Source: Lachnospiraceae bacterium (GTDB lineage Bacteria > Bacillota > Clostridia > Lachnospirales > Lachnospiraceae). Taken from it: DNA of 64,000 bases. This document shows, one piece after another, positions 1 through 7,372 of this stretch. The notes below the pieces were generated by a model that did no database searches, had not been told where the DNA came from, and worked only from the letters and a program-made list of their open reading frames with translations. Made by a program: the position numbers and the translations under genes. Position 1 is the first letter of the stretch. Each line of letters starts with the position of its first letter. Where the stretch lies: NCBI GenBank assembly GCA_902363675.1, contig CABJAV010000014.1, positions 1 through 64,000 of the forward strand, read 5' to 3'.

Positions 1-197
1 AAGAAGTGGAATGAACGTGGTGAATTTCATTATCAGTAAAGATTTACTTGAAAATAGGATAAAAGATGGAGCTGGTCTGCTCAATCCCTTATCCTATTAC
101 TTAGCAAAAGTTGGAATATAAGTTGTAGAGCCGTATACGAGATCCGTACGTACGGTTCAATGGGAGGGGCGAGATAATTATTCTCCCTCTACCCTAT
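1..197 (+). mobile_element. Group II intron, 3' end only (domains IV-end, V and VI)
   Basis: The intron continues off the left edge. Positions 128-158 fold as a classic domain V: an 8-bp helix GAGCCGTA/TACGGTTC, a two-base bulge on the 3' side, a 4-bp upper helix and a short loop. Positions 160-197 fit domain VI, with an unpaired A at 191 as the likely branch point, seven bases from a 3' end in AT. A 10-bp stem at 53-62/89-98 would belong to domain IV. A reading frame ending at 39 could be the tail of the intron-encoded reverse transcriptase, but too little is present to say. The 3' splice junction is inferred to lie after 197. Confidence 0.75.
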
Positions 198-400
198 TGA
201 TAATTTTTAATATCTTTTCCAGACTGTTGATATCGGTCTGCTTCTTGCAAATATCGTGCCTGAAGTCTGCCTTTTTACCATCTTACGTAGAAAAAGTGCT
301 CAGCTGGTTCTGGAAATTGTTGAGTCAGAAATCATGAGTTTAATAGCATTTTTCTATTGAAGATGCTCAATCCGTATGTTTACTAAAAGAGGAGGGAGCA
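198..400. other. Unassigned 5' flank between intron end and small gene fragment
   Basis: About 200 bases between the predicted intron 3' junction and the ribosome site at 390-396. Short open stretches exist on both strands, but none has a start, a ribosome site or a recognisable motif. It may be the remains of the gene the intron entered. Nothing more can be supported. Confidence 0.3.
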
Positions 401-460
401 ATGGCGGGAATAAAGATTGATCCGGAAATGCTGGATATCTATATGGAATCGTTGAAATAG
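401..460 (+). pseudogene. N-terminal gene fragment (19 codons), cut off next to an IS element
   Basis: An ATG eight bases after a strong AGGAGG-type site (390-396) opens a frame of only 19 codons, starting MAGIKIDPEMLDIY. The frame stops at 458-460, directly against the left-end hairpin of the TnpB element at 461. The good ribosome site and abrupt end suggest the start of a longer gene truncated by the insertion. No continuation is visible on the far side of the element after 1918. The opening residues loosely recall the N-terminus of tyrosine recombinases, but this is too short to assign. Confidence 0.35.
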
Positions 461-535
461 GGCTACCGCAATCCCACTGGCTTTAGACGGTGGGTTAAGG
501 TAGCCAAAAATCAGAAATTATTGTATACTCATGGC

Positions 536-610
536 ATGGGAACATGGAAATCTAAAAACAGACACAAATACCTATTACAATATCACATTATTTTTGTCTG
601 CAAATGCTGA
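536..610 (+). pseudogene. tnpA: Y1 transposase TnpA, N-terminal stub
   Basis: The frame from ATG 536 to TGA 608-610 encodes 24 residues containing KSKNRHKYLLQYHIIFVC, which matches the conserved N-terminus of IS200-type Y1 transposases. The catalytic HUH motif and the nucleophilic tyrosine, which lie further on in the family, are absent. The next 44 bases lead straight to tnpB, so an internal deletion removed most of tnpA. The element can therefore move only if a transposase is supplied from elsewhere. Confidence 0.75.
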
Positions 611-654
611 AAAGATATATAGAAAATCAAGGTTGAGAAAGAGGGTGACAGTGG

Positions 655-1758
655 ATGTTAAAGGCATATAAATACAGAATATACCCTAATAATGAGCAGA
701 AAATACAGATTGCAAAAACATTTGGCTGTTGCCGTTTTGTGTATAATCAGACCCTGGCATACCGGAAAGAAGTATATGAGAAAGAGAAAAAATCAGTTAG
801 TAAAACCGACTGTAACAATTACTGCAACAGACAATTAAAGAAAGAATATGAATGGCTGAAAGAAGTGGATAAATTTGCTCTGACAAATGCAATTTACAAC
901 ATGGATGCTGCATACCAAAAATTTTTTAAGGAACATGCAGGTTATCCGAAGTTTAAGAGTAAACACGATAATCATAAGTCATATACAACAAATTTTACGA
1001 ATGGCAATATAACAGTAGATTTCGGGTGCAATAGAGTAAAACTGCCTAAATTAAAAGGTATAAAAGCAAAACTGCATAGAAATTTTAGTGGACAGATAAA
1101 ATCGGCAACGATATCACAAGTTCCGAGTGGAAAATATTATGTATCAATTTTAGTGGAAACAGAACACACGGAACTGCCACATACAAATCAAAATACCGGA
1201 ATAGATTTAGGTATTAAGGAGTTATGTATTACTTCTGATGGAAAAAAATACGAAAATCCAAAAATCATCAGAAAATACGAAAAGAAACTGGTGAAACTGC
1301 AAAGGCAGTTAGCCCATAAAGAGAAAAGAAGTCAAAATTACTACAAAACAAAGAAAAAGATAGCATTATGCCATGAGAAAATGACAAATACCAGAAAAGA
1401 TTATCTGCACAAGATGTCACATGAGATTATCAGCGAAAACCAAGTGATAGTTTCGGAAGATTTGCAGATAAAAAATATGGTAAAAAATCATCATTTGGCA
1501 AAGTCCATAAGTGATGTATCATGGCATGAGCTGACAAGACAATTAGAATATAAGGCCAAGTGGAATGGCAGAAAATATGTCAAAATAGATACATTCTATG
1601 CCAGTAGTCAATTGTGTTCGGTCTGTGGATACCAAAATACAGAGACGAAAAATCTGTCAGTAAGGGAATGGATATGTCCTGTCTGTGGAACAAATCATGA
1701 CAGGGATATCAATGCAGCAAAGAATATACTGGAAGAAGGATTAAGACAAATAGCATAA
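655..1758 (+). CDS. tnpB: RNA-guided endonuclease TnpB (IS200/IS605 OrfB family)
   Basis: This 367-residue protein has the full TnpB layout: an N-terminal helix-turn-helix region starting [15 protein letters not shown], a RuvC-like core and a zinc ribbon. The three catalytic acidic residues are visible: Asp in GIDLGIKE (about 184), Glu in [10 protein letters not shown] (about 268) and Asp in [10 protein letters not shown] (about 350). The ribbon cysteines are CSVCGY and CPVCGT. Length is normal for TnpB. The family is known to cut DNA next to a short target motif, guided by an omega RNA from the element's right end, which keeps copies of the element in place. All catalytic parts appear intact although tnpA is lost, so it is probably still active. 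Confidence 0.93.
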   Translation: MLKAYKYRIYPNNEQKIQIAKTFGCCRFVYNQTLAYRKEVYEKEKKSVSKTDCNNYCNRQLKKEYEWLKEVDKFALTNAIYNMDAAYQKFFKEHAGYPKFKSKHDNHKSYTTNFTNGNITVDFGCNRVKLPKLKGIKAKLHRNFSGQIKSATISQVPSGKYYVSILVETEHTELPHTNQNTGIDLGIKELCITSDGKKYENPKIIRKYEKKLVKLQRQLAHKEKRSQNYYKTKKKIALCHEKMTNTRKDYLHKMSHEIISENQVIVSEDLQIKNMVKNHHLAKSISDVSWHELTRQLEYKAKWNGRKYVKIDTFYASSQLCSVCGYQNTETKNLSVREWICPVCGTNHDRDINAAKNILEEGLRQIA

Positions 1759-1918
1759 AAATAACAATATAGGGCAGGGACTGCCCGAATTAACGCCTGT
1801 GGAGATAGTAGGGAGTAAAACATCCGGTGGATGTTTGTTCTGCTCCGACCGGAGTGGAACGTAGAAACGAGGTCTGCGAAGCAGGAAGCCCATTGGCTTT
1901 AGACAATGGATAGTTCAC
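1759..1918 (+). ncRNA. Candidate TnpB omega RNA scaffold
   Basis: The 160 bases after tnpB hold a run of hairpins expected of an omega (right-end) RNA: ACATCC/GGATGT at 1820-1834, GTTC-TGCTCC/GGAGTG-GAAC at 1837-1860, and the right-end hairpin at 1890-1909. In known systems the RNA overlaps the end of tnpB, so the true 5' end may lie before 1759. The guide would be the flanking host bases from 1919 onward (about 1919-1938). This is inferred from position and folding. Confidence 0.65.
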
Positions 1919-1981
1919 TTTGCGTTAGTAATAAATGGTTTATTTTATCAAAAATGGAGAAAAGACTGAAAACACCTAGTT

Positions 1982-2126
1982 GCAATCGATTGCGCACATG
2001 AAAAGCGAATTTGCATTCAATTTGGTAAAAATGTGCAAAAAAGTAATCGAAAAATATCGAAATTGTAAATTGACATCGATTACAAGTACTGCTATACTAC
2101 AATTAAAGAACAACCGATTGCGCAAT
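1982..2126 (+). promoter_or_regulatory. Sigma-A promoter with LacI-family operator-like palindromes
   Basis: A near-consensus promoter, TTGACA (2070-2075), 17 bases, TATACT (2093-2098), drives the 616-residue gene at 2182. Upstream lies the perfect 12-bp palindrome GCAATCGATTGC (1982-1993), the CG-centred shape of LacI/GalR operators. A second palindrome, ATTGCGCAAT (2117-2126), falls just after the likely start of transcription, and an ATCGAT half-site lies within the spacer. This suggests repression by a sugar-responsive LacI-type regulator encoded outside the window. It covers part of the gene-free interval 1919-2181. Confidence 0.7.
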
Positions 2127-2181
2127 ATTGCAAAACAAGACGCAATTATAAATCATACATAACTTATGGAGGGAAGAACGG

Positions 2182-4032
2182 ATGGACAAATTTATTGTTA
2201 ACATCATCCATCGCCCGGAGATGGTTCCAGAGTATTCTGCAACTGTTACCGGACAGGGAAAAGAAGAAGATATCGGAGATAAGGCATTACTTACAGAGTC
2301 TTTGGATATTTTCAAAACACAGCAGAGACTTGCACATGAGAATGGATTAAAAGTAACAATCCAGATGACCTACGCATCTTTGTTCAATGATGAAGCGGTT
2401 GAGATTGCAAAGCATGATCACGAAGAGTTTGGCGATGAGATTGGATTATCTTTACTGGGACTTCCTTGTGAAGAGTTCCGTAATAAATATAAGACAAAAG
2501 ATTTCTGCATCTGGATGTTCTCTATGGAAGATAAGAAAGCAATCGTAAATGATGTGTTTGAAAAATTCCATGATCGTTTCGGCTTTTATCCGGAATCCAC
2601 AAGTTCTTACTATATGGATGCGGATCTGATCAACTATATCAAGGCAACATATCCAACTGTAAAATGTGCAGTTGCTACCTGCTGGGAGGAAGGACCAAAG
2701 GCATATCATACCTGTAACAACTCCTGGTATACATTATTTGATGGAGGCCCATGGGCACCATGGATTCCATCCAAGCAGAACACACATGCACCGGCAGCAA
2801 ATGAGGCAGAGGATAGCGGCATAGTAGCAATCCCTCATCTTTCCCGTGACCTGATCGCATGTTACGACGGAAATGGCTCCAACTTTGGAACACATCCACA
2901 GAACGTACTTCGTGGAATGATCTATGATACAAAGACATGGGAGTATCCATATCTTTACAACCTGATTGATCAGTATCGTTCTCTTGAGAAGTACAACAAC
3001 GGATATTCTTACAACATGATGTTCGTTGGACCAGGCTGGATGAATAAGATGGGCCGTTGGGAGCAGCCATATGAACTTCTTCTGAAATCTTATACCGATG
3101 GATGTGCTTACTATGGTAAGTTAAAGAAAGAAGGCAAACTCATCGATATGACAATGTCTGAGTTCGCTGATTATTACAGAGAGAAGAAGGGTGTAACAAA
3201 AGAGAAGCGTTACACAGAGCCGGAATGTGCGCTTTGGAGAGATATTCTTTATGGATCTGACAAGCAGTTATTCTGGTACTGCGATCCATTTATGAGAGCT
3301 TGTGTAAATATGGATCAGGGTGGTGCAATTGTAGATCTTCGTCCATACGCTGCAAAGCTTGAGTGGCCGGTTGGTATTGGCACAAAGCACGTACAGGATG
3401 CATCTTATCCATTCCTGATTCAGGAAAAATACCGTGCAGGATACTTTACACATTATGCTGGTGAAGGAACTGTAAGAAGTGCGAAGTTATCTTACAAGGG
3501 AGAGGAAGTTGACTTATGTCTGTGTCCTACTCATGCACATTTCTCACAGGAAGGAAGAACAAGAATCCTTACACTTGATCCTGTAACCATCGAATTCAAC
3601 GGACTTACTGTTAAGTTGCAGACAAAAGAGTACTTCGAGGAAGGATCTTCCAATATCAAGATCGAGCGTAACATTTTAGAAATGAGCGATCCGAATGCAG
3701 AGGTAACTCTTGATGAATATATGGTTGCATGCTACGGAACTACAGAGTATCCGGAAGACATGACGTCTGTTGTACTTAAGTGCGAAGGTGCAGAAGAAAA
3801 GAAAATTGATTACGCATATAAGTGCAGAAGCGAGTCCCTTCAGGGAGCAACTGCTGTCAGTGCAGTTATCCCACCGATCGAGACAAAAGTTTCTCTGACT
3901 GCATCTGCAGAAGCAGAGGGATATATTGAAGAAGGTTATGCATTCTCACCAATGTTTAAGATTGGATATAAGAAAACAATTTCAGATAAGGAGGTATTTG
4001 CAACATGGCTCAACTTGGAAAAGGCAAATTAA
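2182..4032 (+). CDS. Uncharacterised 616-residue protein, probably carbohydrate-related
   Basis: I do not recognise the family with certainty. It starts after GGAGGG (2168-2173) with no signal peptide or membrane segment, so it is cytoplasmic. The first 300 residues look like an alpha/beta barrel rich in aromatic and acidic residues (EEFGDEIGLSLLG, GGPWAPWIPSKQN, VGPGWMNKMGRWEQPYELL), reminiscent of NodB/GH57-type barrels. The last 250 residues look like beta-sandwich. LacI-type operators upstream, and the lacZ remnant, galactanase, galK and galT downstream, support a role in sugar handling. It overlaps the next gene by 28 bases. A glycoside hydrolase or carbohydrate deacetylase is possible, but no catalytic residue can be named. 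Confidence 0.8.
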   Translation: MDKFIVNIIHRPEMVPEYSATVTGQGKEEDIGDKALLTESLDIFKTQQRLAHENGLKVTIQMTYASLFNDEAVEIAKHDHEEFGDEIGLSLLGLPCEEFRNKYKTKDFCIWMFSMEDKKAIVNDVFEKFHDRFGFYPESTSSYYMDADLINYIKATYPTVKCAVATCWEEGPKAYHTCNNSWYTLFDGGPWAPWIPSKQNTHAPAANEAEDSGIVAIPHLSRDLIACYDGNGSNFGTHPQNVLRGMIYDTKTWEYPYLYNLIDQYRSLEKYNNGYSYNMMFVGPGWMNKMGRWEQPYELLLKSYTDGCAYYGKLKKEGKLIDMTMSEFADYYREKKGVTKEKRYTEPECALWRDILYGSDKQLFWYCDPFMRACVNMDQGGAIVDLRPYAAKLEWPVGIGTKHVQDASYPFLIQEKYRAGYFTHYAGEGTVRSAKLSYKGEEVDLCLCPTHAHFSQEGRTRILTLDPVTIEFNGLTVKLQTKEYFEEGSSNIKIERNILEMSDPNAEVTLDEYMVACYGTTEYPEDMTSVVLKCEGAEEKKIDYAYKCRSESLQGATAVSAVIPPIETKVSLTASAEAEGYIEEGYAFSPMFKIGYKKTISDKEVFATWLNLEKAN

Positions 4033-4223
4033 ATTACAGATGTCCATCCTGTTTTATGAGAGACCTCGACATCGATATGTTTTATAACAAAGACACCAAG
4101 ATTTACAGCTGTATCCGCTGCCAGTACAGAGGAACGGAGGAGGATGTCCTCAAAAAGAATGAGATGGCACGTTTCCGTTACGGTGCAATGCATAAAAGAT
4201 TCGACAAGTTTGATTTTGATTAA
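4005..4223 (+). CDS. Small zinc-ribbon protein (72 residues)
   Basis: The start lies inside the end of the preceding gene, in another frame, with AGGAGG placed correctly before ATG 4005. Two CxxC pairs (CPSC near residue 13 and CIRC near residue 37) form a zinc ribbon around a short beta segment, followed by a basic tail with KKNEMARFRYG. There is no membrane segment. Overlap with the upstream gene implies translational coupling and a shared operon. Such ribbons bind nucleic acid or protein partners, but its role is unknown. Confidence 0.75.
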   Translation: MAQLGKGKLNYRCPSCFMRDLDIDMFYNKDTKIYSCIRCQYRGTEEDVLKKNEMARFRYGAMHKRFDKFDFD

Positions 4224-4227
4224 AAAG

Positions 4228-4262
4228 AAGTCGTGCGGTAGATGCTATCGCACGACTTTTTG
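4228..4262 (+). terminator. Rho-independent terminator after the zinc-ribbon gene
   Basis: The stem GTCGTGCG/CGCACGAC (extended by GTAG/CTAT with a wobble) around a three-base loop is followed by TTTTT. It closes the two-gene operon from 2182 and separates it from the lacZ remnant. Confidence 0.85.
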
Positions 4263-4281
4263 ACTGTATAGCAGAAGCAAG

Positions 4282-4645
4282 ATGGTACAAGGAGGTGTGG
4301 AATGGGAAGAAGAAAAAAAGAAGCTGACATTTGTGGATGGAATCAACAATGTTGGCGTCCGTGGAGAAAATTTCTCTGCAATCTTTGCAAAAGGCTCACC
4401 GGGCATGGTATCTTATGTATATGCAGGTGAGGAAATGTTAAAAAGCGTACCGCTTCCGAATTCCTGGAGAGCACCGGTGGACAACGATATGGGAAATGCG
4501 ATGGTTCAACGCTATGCGCAGTGGTATTGCACAGGCACAGATGGGAGTCTCCGGTAATGACAGCTGGGGCGCAAAAGTACATCCGGAATATCTGCTGGAT
4601 GTGACCGGAAGAAAAGAATTCAGATTCTGGTTCCGGGGAATGTAA
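4282..4645 (+). pseudogene. Beta-galactosidase (GH2) C-terminal remnant
   Basis: The first part (4282 to about 4526) encodes the start of the LacZ C-terminal beta-sandwich domain: [25 protein letters not shown] and [11 protein letters not shown], ending at RYAQWY. Homology resumes near 4531 in the next frame with [20 protein letters not shown] and ends EFRFWFRGM at a TAA (4643-4645). Between the two blocks most of the domain has been deleted, which shifts the frame and gives an early stop at 4555-4557. The whole N-terminal part with the catalytic barrel is also missing. It is a dead relic upstream of the galactanase, suggesting the locus once held a complete galacto-oligosaccharide pathway. 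Confidence 0.85.
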
Positions 4646-4683
4646 CGGATACCAAAAGGTAATGTATGGATAGAGGAGTATAT

Positions 4684-5793
4684 ATGAGCAAATTTATAAA
4701 AGGTATGGATTTATCCACACTTCTTGAGATGGAACGTTGTGGAGCAAAATATTATGACCATGGACAGGAGATGGATATTCTCGACATCATGAAAAAATAT
4801 GATGTGGACACCATTCGTCTTCGTTTATGGAATGATCCAAAGTCAGAAAGCGGAGAGCCTTACGGTGCCGGAAACAACGATCTGGCAGAAACGATTGCGA
4901 TCGGAAAACGAGTGACAGATGCCGGACTGGGGGTACTGCTCAACTTCCACTACAGTGATTTCTGGGCAGACCCGGGAAAACAGATCAAGCCAAAGGCATG
5001 GGCTTCTTACGGCGTGGAAGAATTGGAAAAAGCAGTATATGATTTCACAAAAGATTCCCTTCAAAAAGTACTGGATGCCGGCGTGAATGTAACAATGATC
5101 CAGGTTGGAAATGAGCTTTCCAACGGTCTTCTGTGGCCGGAAGGACAGCTGCCAAATTACGATAATGTTGCAAAATTTGTCAGTGCGGGAATTCGTGCCT
5201 GCCGTGAGGTAAAGGCGGAGATTCCGCTTATGATTCATCTGGACAATGGCGGAAACAATGCATTGTATCGTGACTGGTTTGACCATTATATGGAAAGAGG
5301 AGAGGACTTCGATTATATCGGACTGTCTTATTATCCGTTCTGGCACGGAACTCTGCAGATGCTTGAGGACAATATGAATGATATTGCAGTCCGTTATGGA
5401 AAGGAACTGATTGTCGCAGAAGTGTCCATGGGACATACCATGGAAGATTACAAGAACTACGAAAAACTTACAGACAGTGAGCGAAAAGGATATGCGACAA
5501 AGCCGGAACTCGCAGCAAAGGTCGAGTATCCGATGACCGTACAGGGACAGGTTGATTTTACCAAAGATTTCTTAAACCGTGTGGCAAATGTCGCAGATAA
5601 TAAAGGGGCAGGATTCTTCTGGTGGGAGCCGGCATGGATTCCGGTACCGGGCTCCGGATGGGCAACATCTGCATCCTTAAAATACATGAATGATCCGGGA
5701 CCATGTGGAAATGAGTGGGCAAATCAGGCATTGTTTGATTACGAAGGAAATGCATTGCCGACGCTTGAGGTGATCCGGGATTTTCATAAATGA
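4684..5793 (+). CDS. Arabinogalactan endo-beta-1,4-galactanase (GH53), intracellular
   Basis: This family hydrolyses beta-1,4-galactan and galacto-oligosaccharides. The 369-residue protein covers a complete GH53 barrel. The acid/base Glu is in QVGNELSNGLLWP (about 150) and the nucleophile Glu in LIVAEVSMGHT (about 245). FIKGMDLSTLLEME is the usual GH53 opening. ATG 4684 follows GAGGAG and gives the family start, so it is preferred to the upstream ATG at 4666. There is no signal peptide, so it should act on imported oligosaccharides. Galactose released would feed galK and galT just downstream. Its last codons (CAT AAA TGA) lie inside a 42-bp dispersed repeat, which therefore supplies the stop. 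Confidence 0.92.
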   Translation: MSKFIKGMDLSTLLEMERCGAKYYDHGQEMDILDIMKKYDVDTIRLRLWNDPKSESGEPYGAGNNDLAETIAIGKRVTDAGLGVLLNFHYSDFWADPGKQIKPKAWASYGVEELEKAVYDFTKDSLQKVLDAGVNVTMIQVGNELSNGLLWPEGQLPNYDNVAKFVSAGIRACREVKAEIPLMIHLDNGGNNALYRDWFDHYMERGEDFDYIGLSYYPFWHGTLQMLEDNMNDIAVRYGKELIVAEVSMGHTMEDYKNYEKLTDSERKGYATKPELAAKVEYPMTVQGQVDFTKDFLNRVANVADNKGAGFFWWEPAWIPVPGSGWATSASLKYMNDPGPCGNEWANQALFDYEGNALPTLEVIRDFHK

Positions 5794-5825
5794 GGGGCAA
5801 AATACCTTTTGACCCTCATATCATA
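5784..5825 (+). repeat. 42-bp palindromic repeat, copy 1
   Basis: This 42-base unit is identical to 22548-22589. It contains an imperfect palindrome TGAGGG...CCCTCA with AATACCTTTTGA between. It begins inside the galactanase gene, whose stop codon is TGA 5791-5793, and could also act as a weak stem-loop after the gene. Identity over 42 bases at two unrelated sites marks a dispersed repeat. Confidence 0.85.
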
Positions 5826-5880
5826 ATATGTAACTTTGTTGCATTTTTTCTCTGGAATGTTGCAACATGACAAAAGCGTA

Positions 5881-5908
5881 TTGCAAACATTTTCTTACCA
5901 TGTATAAT
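5881..5908 (+). promoter_or_regulatory. Promoter of galK
   Basis: TTGCAA (5881-5886), a 16-base spacer and a perfect TATAAT (5903-5908) lie about 100 bases before galK. Just upstream, GTTGCA (5839-5844) and TGCAAC (5860-5865) form an inverted repeat that could be an operator. Confidence 0.6.
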
Positions 5909-6005
5909 GAATTTATAAGGTAATGAACGGTTGTGCGATACGCTTTTTTTATCAGAAAACAGATATTGCACAAAAAGAAAAAATGTTTCGAAAAGGAGAA
6001 GAAAA

Positions 6006-7181
6006 ATGATTGCAAATGAGGTATTGGCAAAGTTCAAAGAGATCTATGGAGAGGACGGAGACATCCGTGTATATTTTGCACCGGGACGTGTGAATTTGAT
6101 CGGAGAGCACACCGATTACAATGGTGGTCATGTATTTCCATGTGCATTGACCATCGGTACATACATGGCTGCAAGAAAAAGAAATGACAGAAAGCTTCGT
6201 TTCTATTCCATGAACTTTGAGGACTTAGGTGTCGTTGAGAGTTCTCTTGATGCATTTACTCCGGATCCGGACGGACTCTGGATCAACTATCCAATGGGCG
6301 TTATGTGGGCATTTGAAGGTCGAGGTATGAAATTAGAGCAGGGACTTGATATTGCATTGTTTGGTAATATTCCAAATGGTTCCGGACTTTCTTCTTCCGC
6401 ATCATTGGAAGTAGTAACGGGATATATGTTAAAGGATCTCTACGGATTCGATGTGACAAATCAGGATCTCGCTTTGATCGGACAGTATTCCGAGAATAAT
6501 TACAATGGATGTAACTGTGGAATTATGGATCAGTTCGCATCTGCTATGGGGAAGAAAGATCATGCGATCTTTTTGGATACTGCAACACTTTCTTTCGAGT
6601 ATGCACCAGTCATTTTGGATAGCGCAAAGATTGTGGTTACCAACAGTATGGTAAAGCACAGCCTGGTAACTTCTGCTTACAATGACAGAAGAAATGAAAG
6701 CGCACAGGCATTGAAAGATTTACAGACGGTTGTAGATATCAAGACACTTGGGGATCTCACCGAAGAAGAATTCGAAGCACACAAAGATGCAATCAAAGAT
6801 GAGGTTGCCCGCAAGAGAGGAAAGCACGCAGTTTATGAGAACCAGCGTACCATCAAGGCAGTAAAGGCGCTCAAGGACAACGACCTTGCAACATTTGGCA
6901 AACTGATGAATGCATCTCATGTATCGTTGCGTGATGATTATGAGACATCCTGCCCGGAAGTGGATGTACTTGTTGATGAGGCATGGAAGATTTCCGGTGT
7001 GATCGGTTCCCGTATTACCGGAGGAGGATTCGGCGGATGTACCGTCAGCATCGTAAAGGATGAGGCAGTGGAAGAATTCAAGGAGAAGCTTACTGCAGCA
7101 TATCAGGAAAAAGTCGGAAAGACACCGGAGTTCTATGTAGTTTCTATCGGTGATGGACCTAGTATAGCGTTTTTAAATTAA
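6006..7181 (+). CDS. galK: Galactokinase
   Basis: Phosphorylates galactose to galactose-1-phosphate with ATP, the first committed Leloir step. The 391-residue protein shows the GHMP-kinase layout: GRVNLIGEHTDYNGG (residues about 25-40), the phosphate loop GSGLSSSASLE, NCGIMDQFAS with the catalytic Asp, and RITGGGFGGCTV near the end. ATG 6006 follows AAAGGAGAAG and gives the standard N-terminus; an upstream in-frame extension of 25 codons lacks family similarity. The C-terminus is odd: after SIGDG the last residues PSIAFLN and the stop are encoded by a palindromic element that begins at 7159. Function is probably kept, because the tail lies past the conserved fold. Confidence 0.95.
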   Translation: MIANEVLAKFKEIYGEDGDIRVYFAPGRVNLIGEHTDYNGGHVFPCALTIGTYMAARKRNDRKLRFYSMNFEDLGVVESSLDAFTPDPDGLWINYPMGVMWAFEGRGMKLEQGLDIALFGNIPNGSGLSSSASLEVVTGYMLKDLYGFDVTNQDLALIGQYSENNYNGCNCGIMDQFASAMGKKDHAIFLDTATLSFEYAPVILDSAKIVVTNSMVKHSLVTSAYNDRRNESAQALKDLQTVVDIKTLGDLTEEEFEAHKDAIKDEVARKRGKHAVYENQRTIKAVKALKDNDLATFGKLMNASHVSLRDDYETSCPEVDVLVDEAWKISGVIGSRITGGGFGGCTVSIVKDEAVEEFKEKLTAAYQEKVGKTPEFYVVSIGDGPSIAFLN

Positions 7182-7324
7182 CTAAACCATATTACTTGCC
7201 TATTTTCCCGATAGCACATGCCAAAAATCCTCAGCGTAGCCCGCTACGCCTACGTTTTTTGACATGCACTTTCTGAAAAATATTCTGCGTAAATGGTTCA
7301 GTTATTTAGAAAACGCTATACTAG
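7159..7324. mobile_element. 166-bp MITE-like palindromic element at the galK 3' end
   Basis: Terminal inverted repeats of 32 bases (7159-7190 and 7293-7324) match at 28 positions. The interior is also self-complementary, with CAGCGTAGC/GCTACGC at the centre and CACATGCCAAAAA/TTTTTTGACATGC further out, so the entire element can fold as one long hairpin. It has no coding capacity. It overlaps the final codons and stop of galK, and its right end lies 48 bases before galT. It may also work as a terminator or RNA-stability stem between the two genes. Confidence 0.8.
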
Positions 7325-7372
7325 TAGAATAATGTGTTAAGCGCCAGCTTATAAAGGAAGAAGGAGTATAAC

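Larger units (their letters stand above)
461..1918 (+). mobile_element. IS200/IS605-family element (TnpB-only, tnpA reduced to a stub)
   Basis: The left end carries a hairpin at 461-505, with outer arms GGCTACC/GGTAGCC and an inner CCCAC/GTGGG pair around a GGCTTTAGAC-type loop. The right end carries a matching subterminal hairpin CCATTG/CAATGG (1890-1895/1904-1909) with the same GGCTTTAGA loop, followed by TAGTTCAC, which normally closes such elements. Hairpin ends instead of inverted repeats are typical of the single-strand-transposing IS605 group. The element holds a 24-codon tnpA stub and an intact tnpB. Exact cleavage positions and the adjacent target motif are inferred. Confidence 0.8.

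Noticed and set aside
1..120. Assigning the frame ending at 39 or 120 as the intron maturase
   Set aside because: Too few residues are present and neither tail has recognisable maturase motifs.
1980..2162. 60-codon open frame over the promoter of the 616-residue gene
   Set aside because: It spans the operator and -35/-10 boxes, has no ribosome site and no recognisable content.
4843..5436. 197-codon frame opposite the galactanase gene
   Set aside because: Shadow of GH53; no start signal.
5931..6005. N-terminal extension of galK by 25 codons
   Set aside because: No ribosome site, no similarity to galactokinase, and it begins close to the promoter; ATG 6006 with AAGGAG is better.
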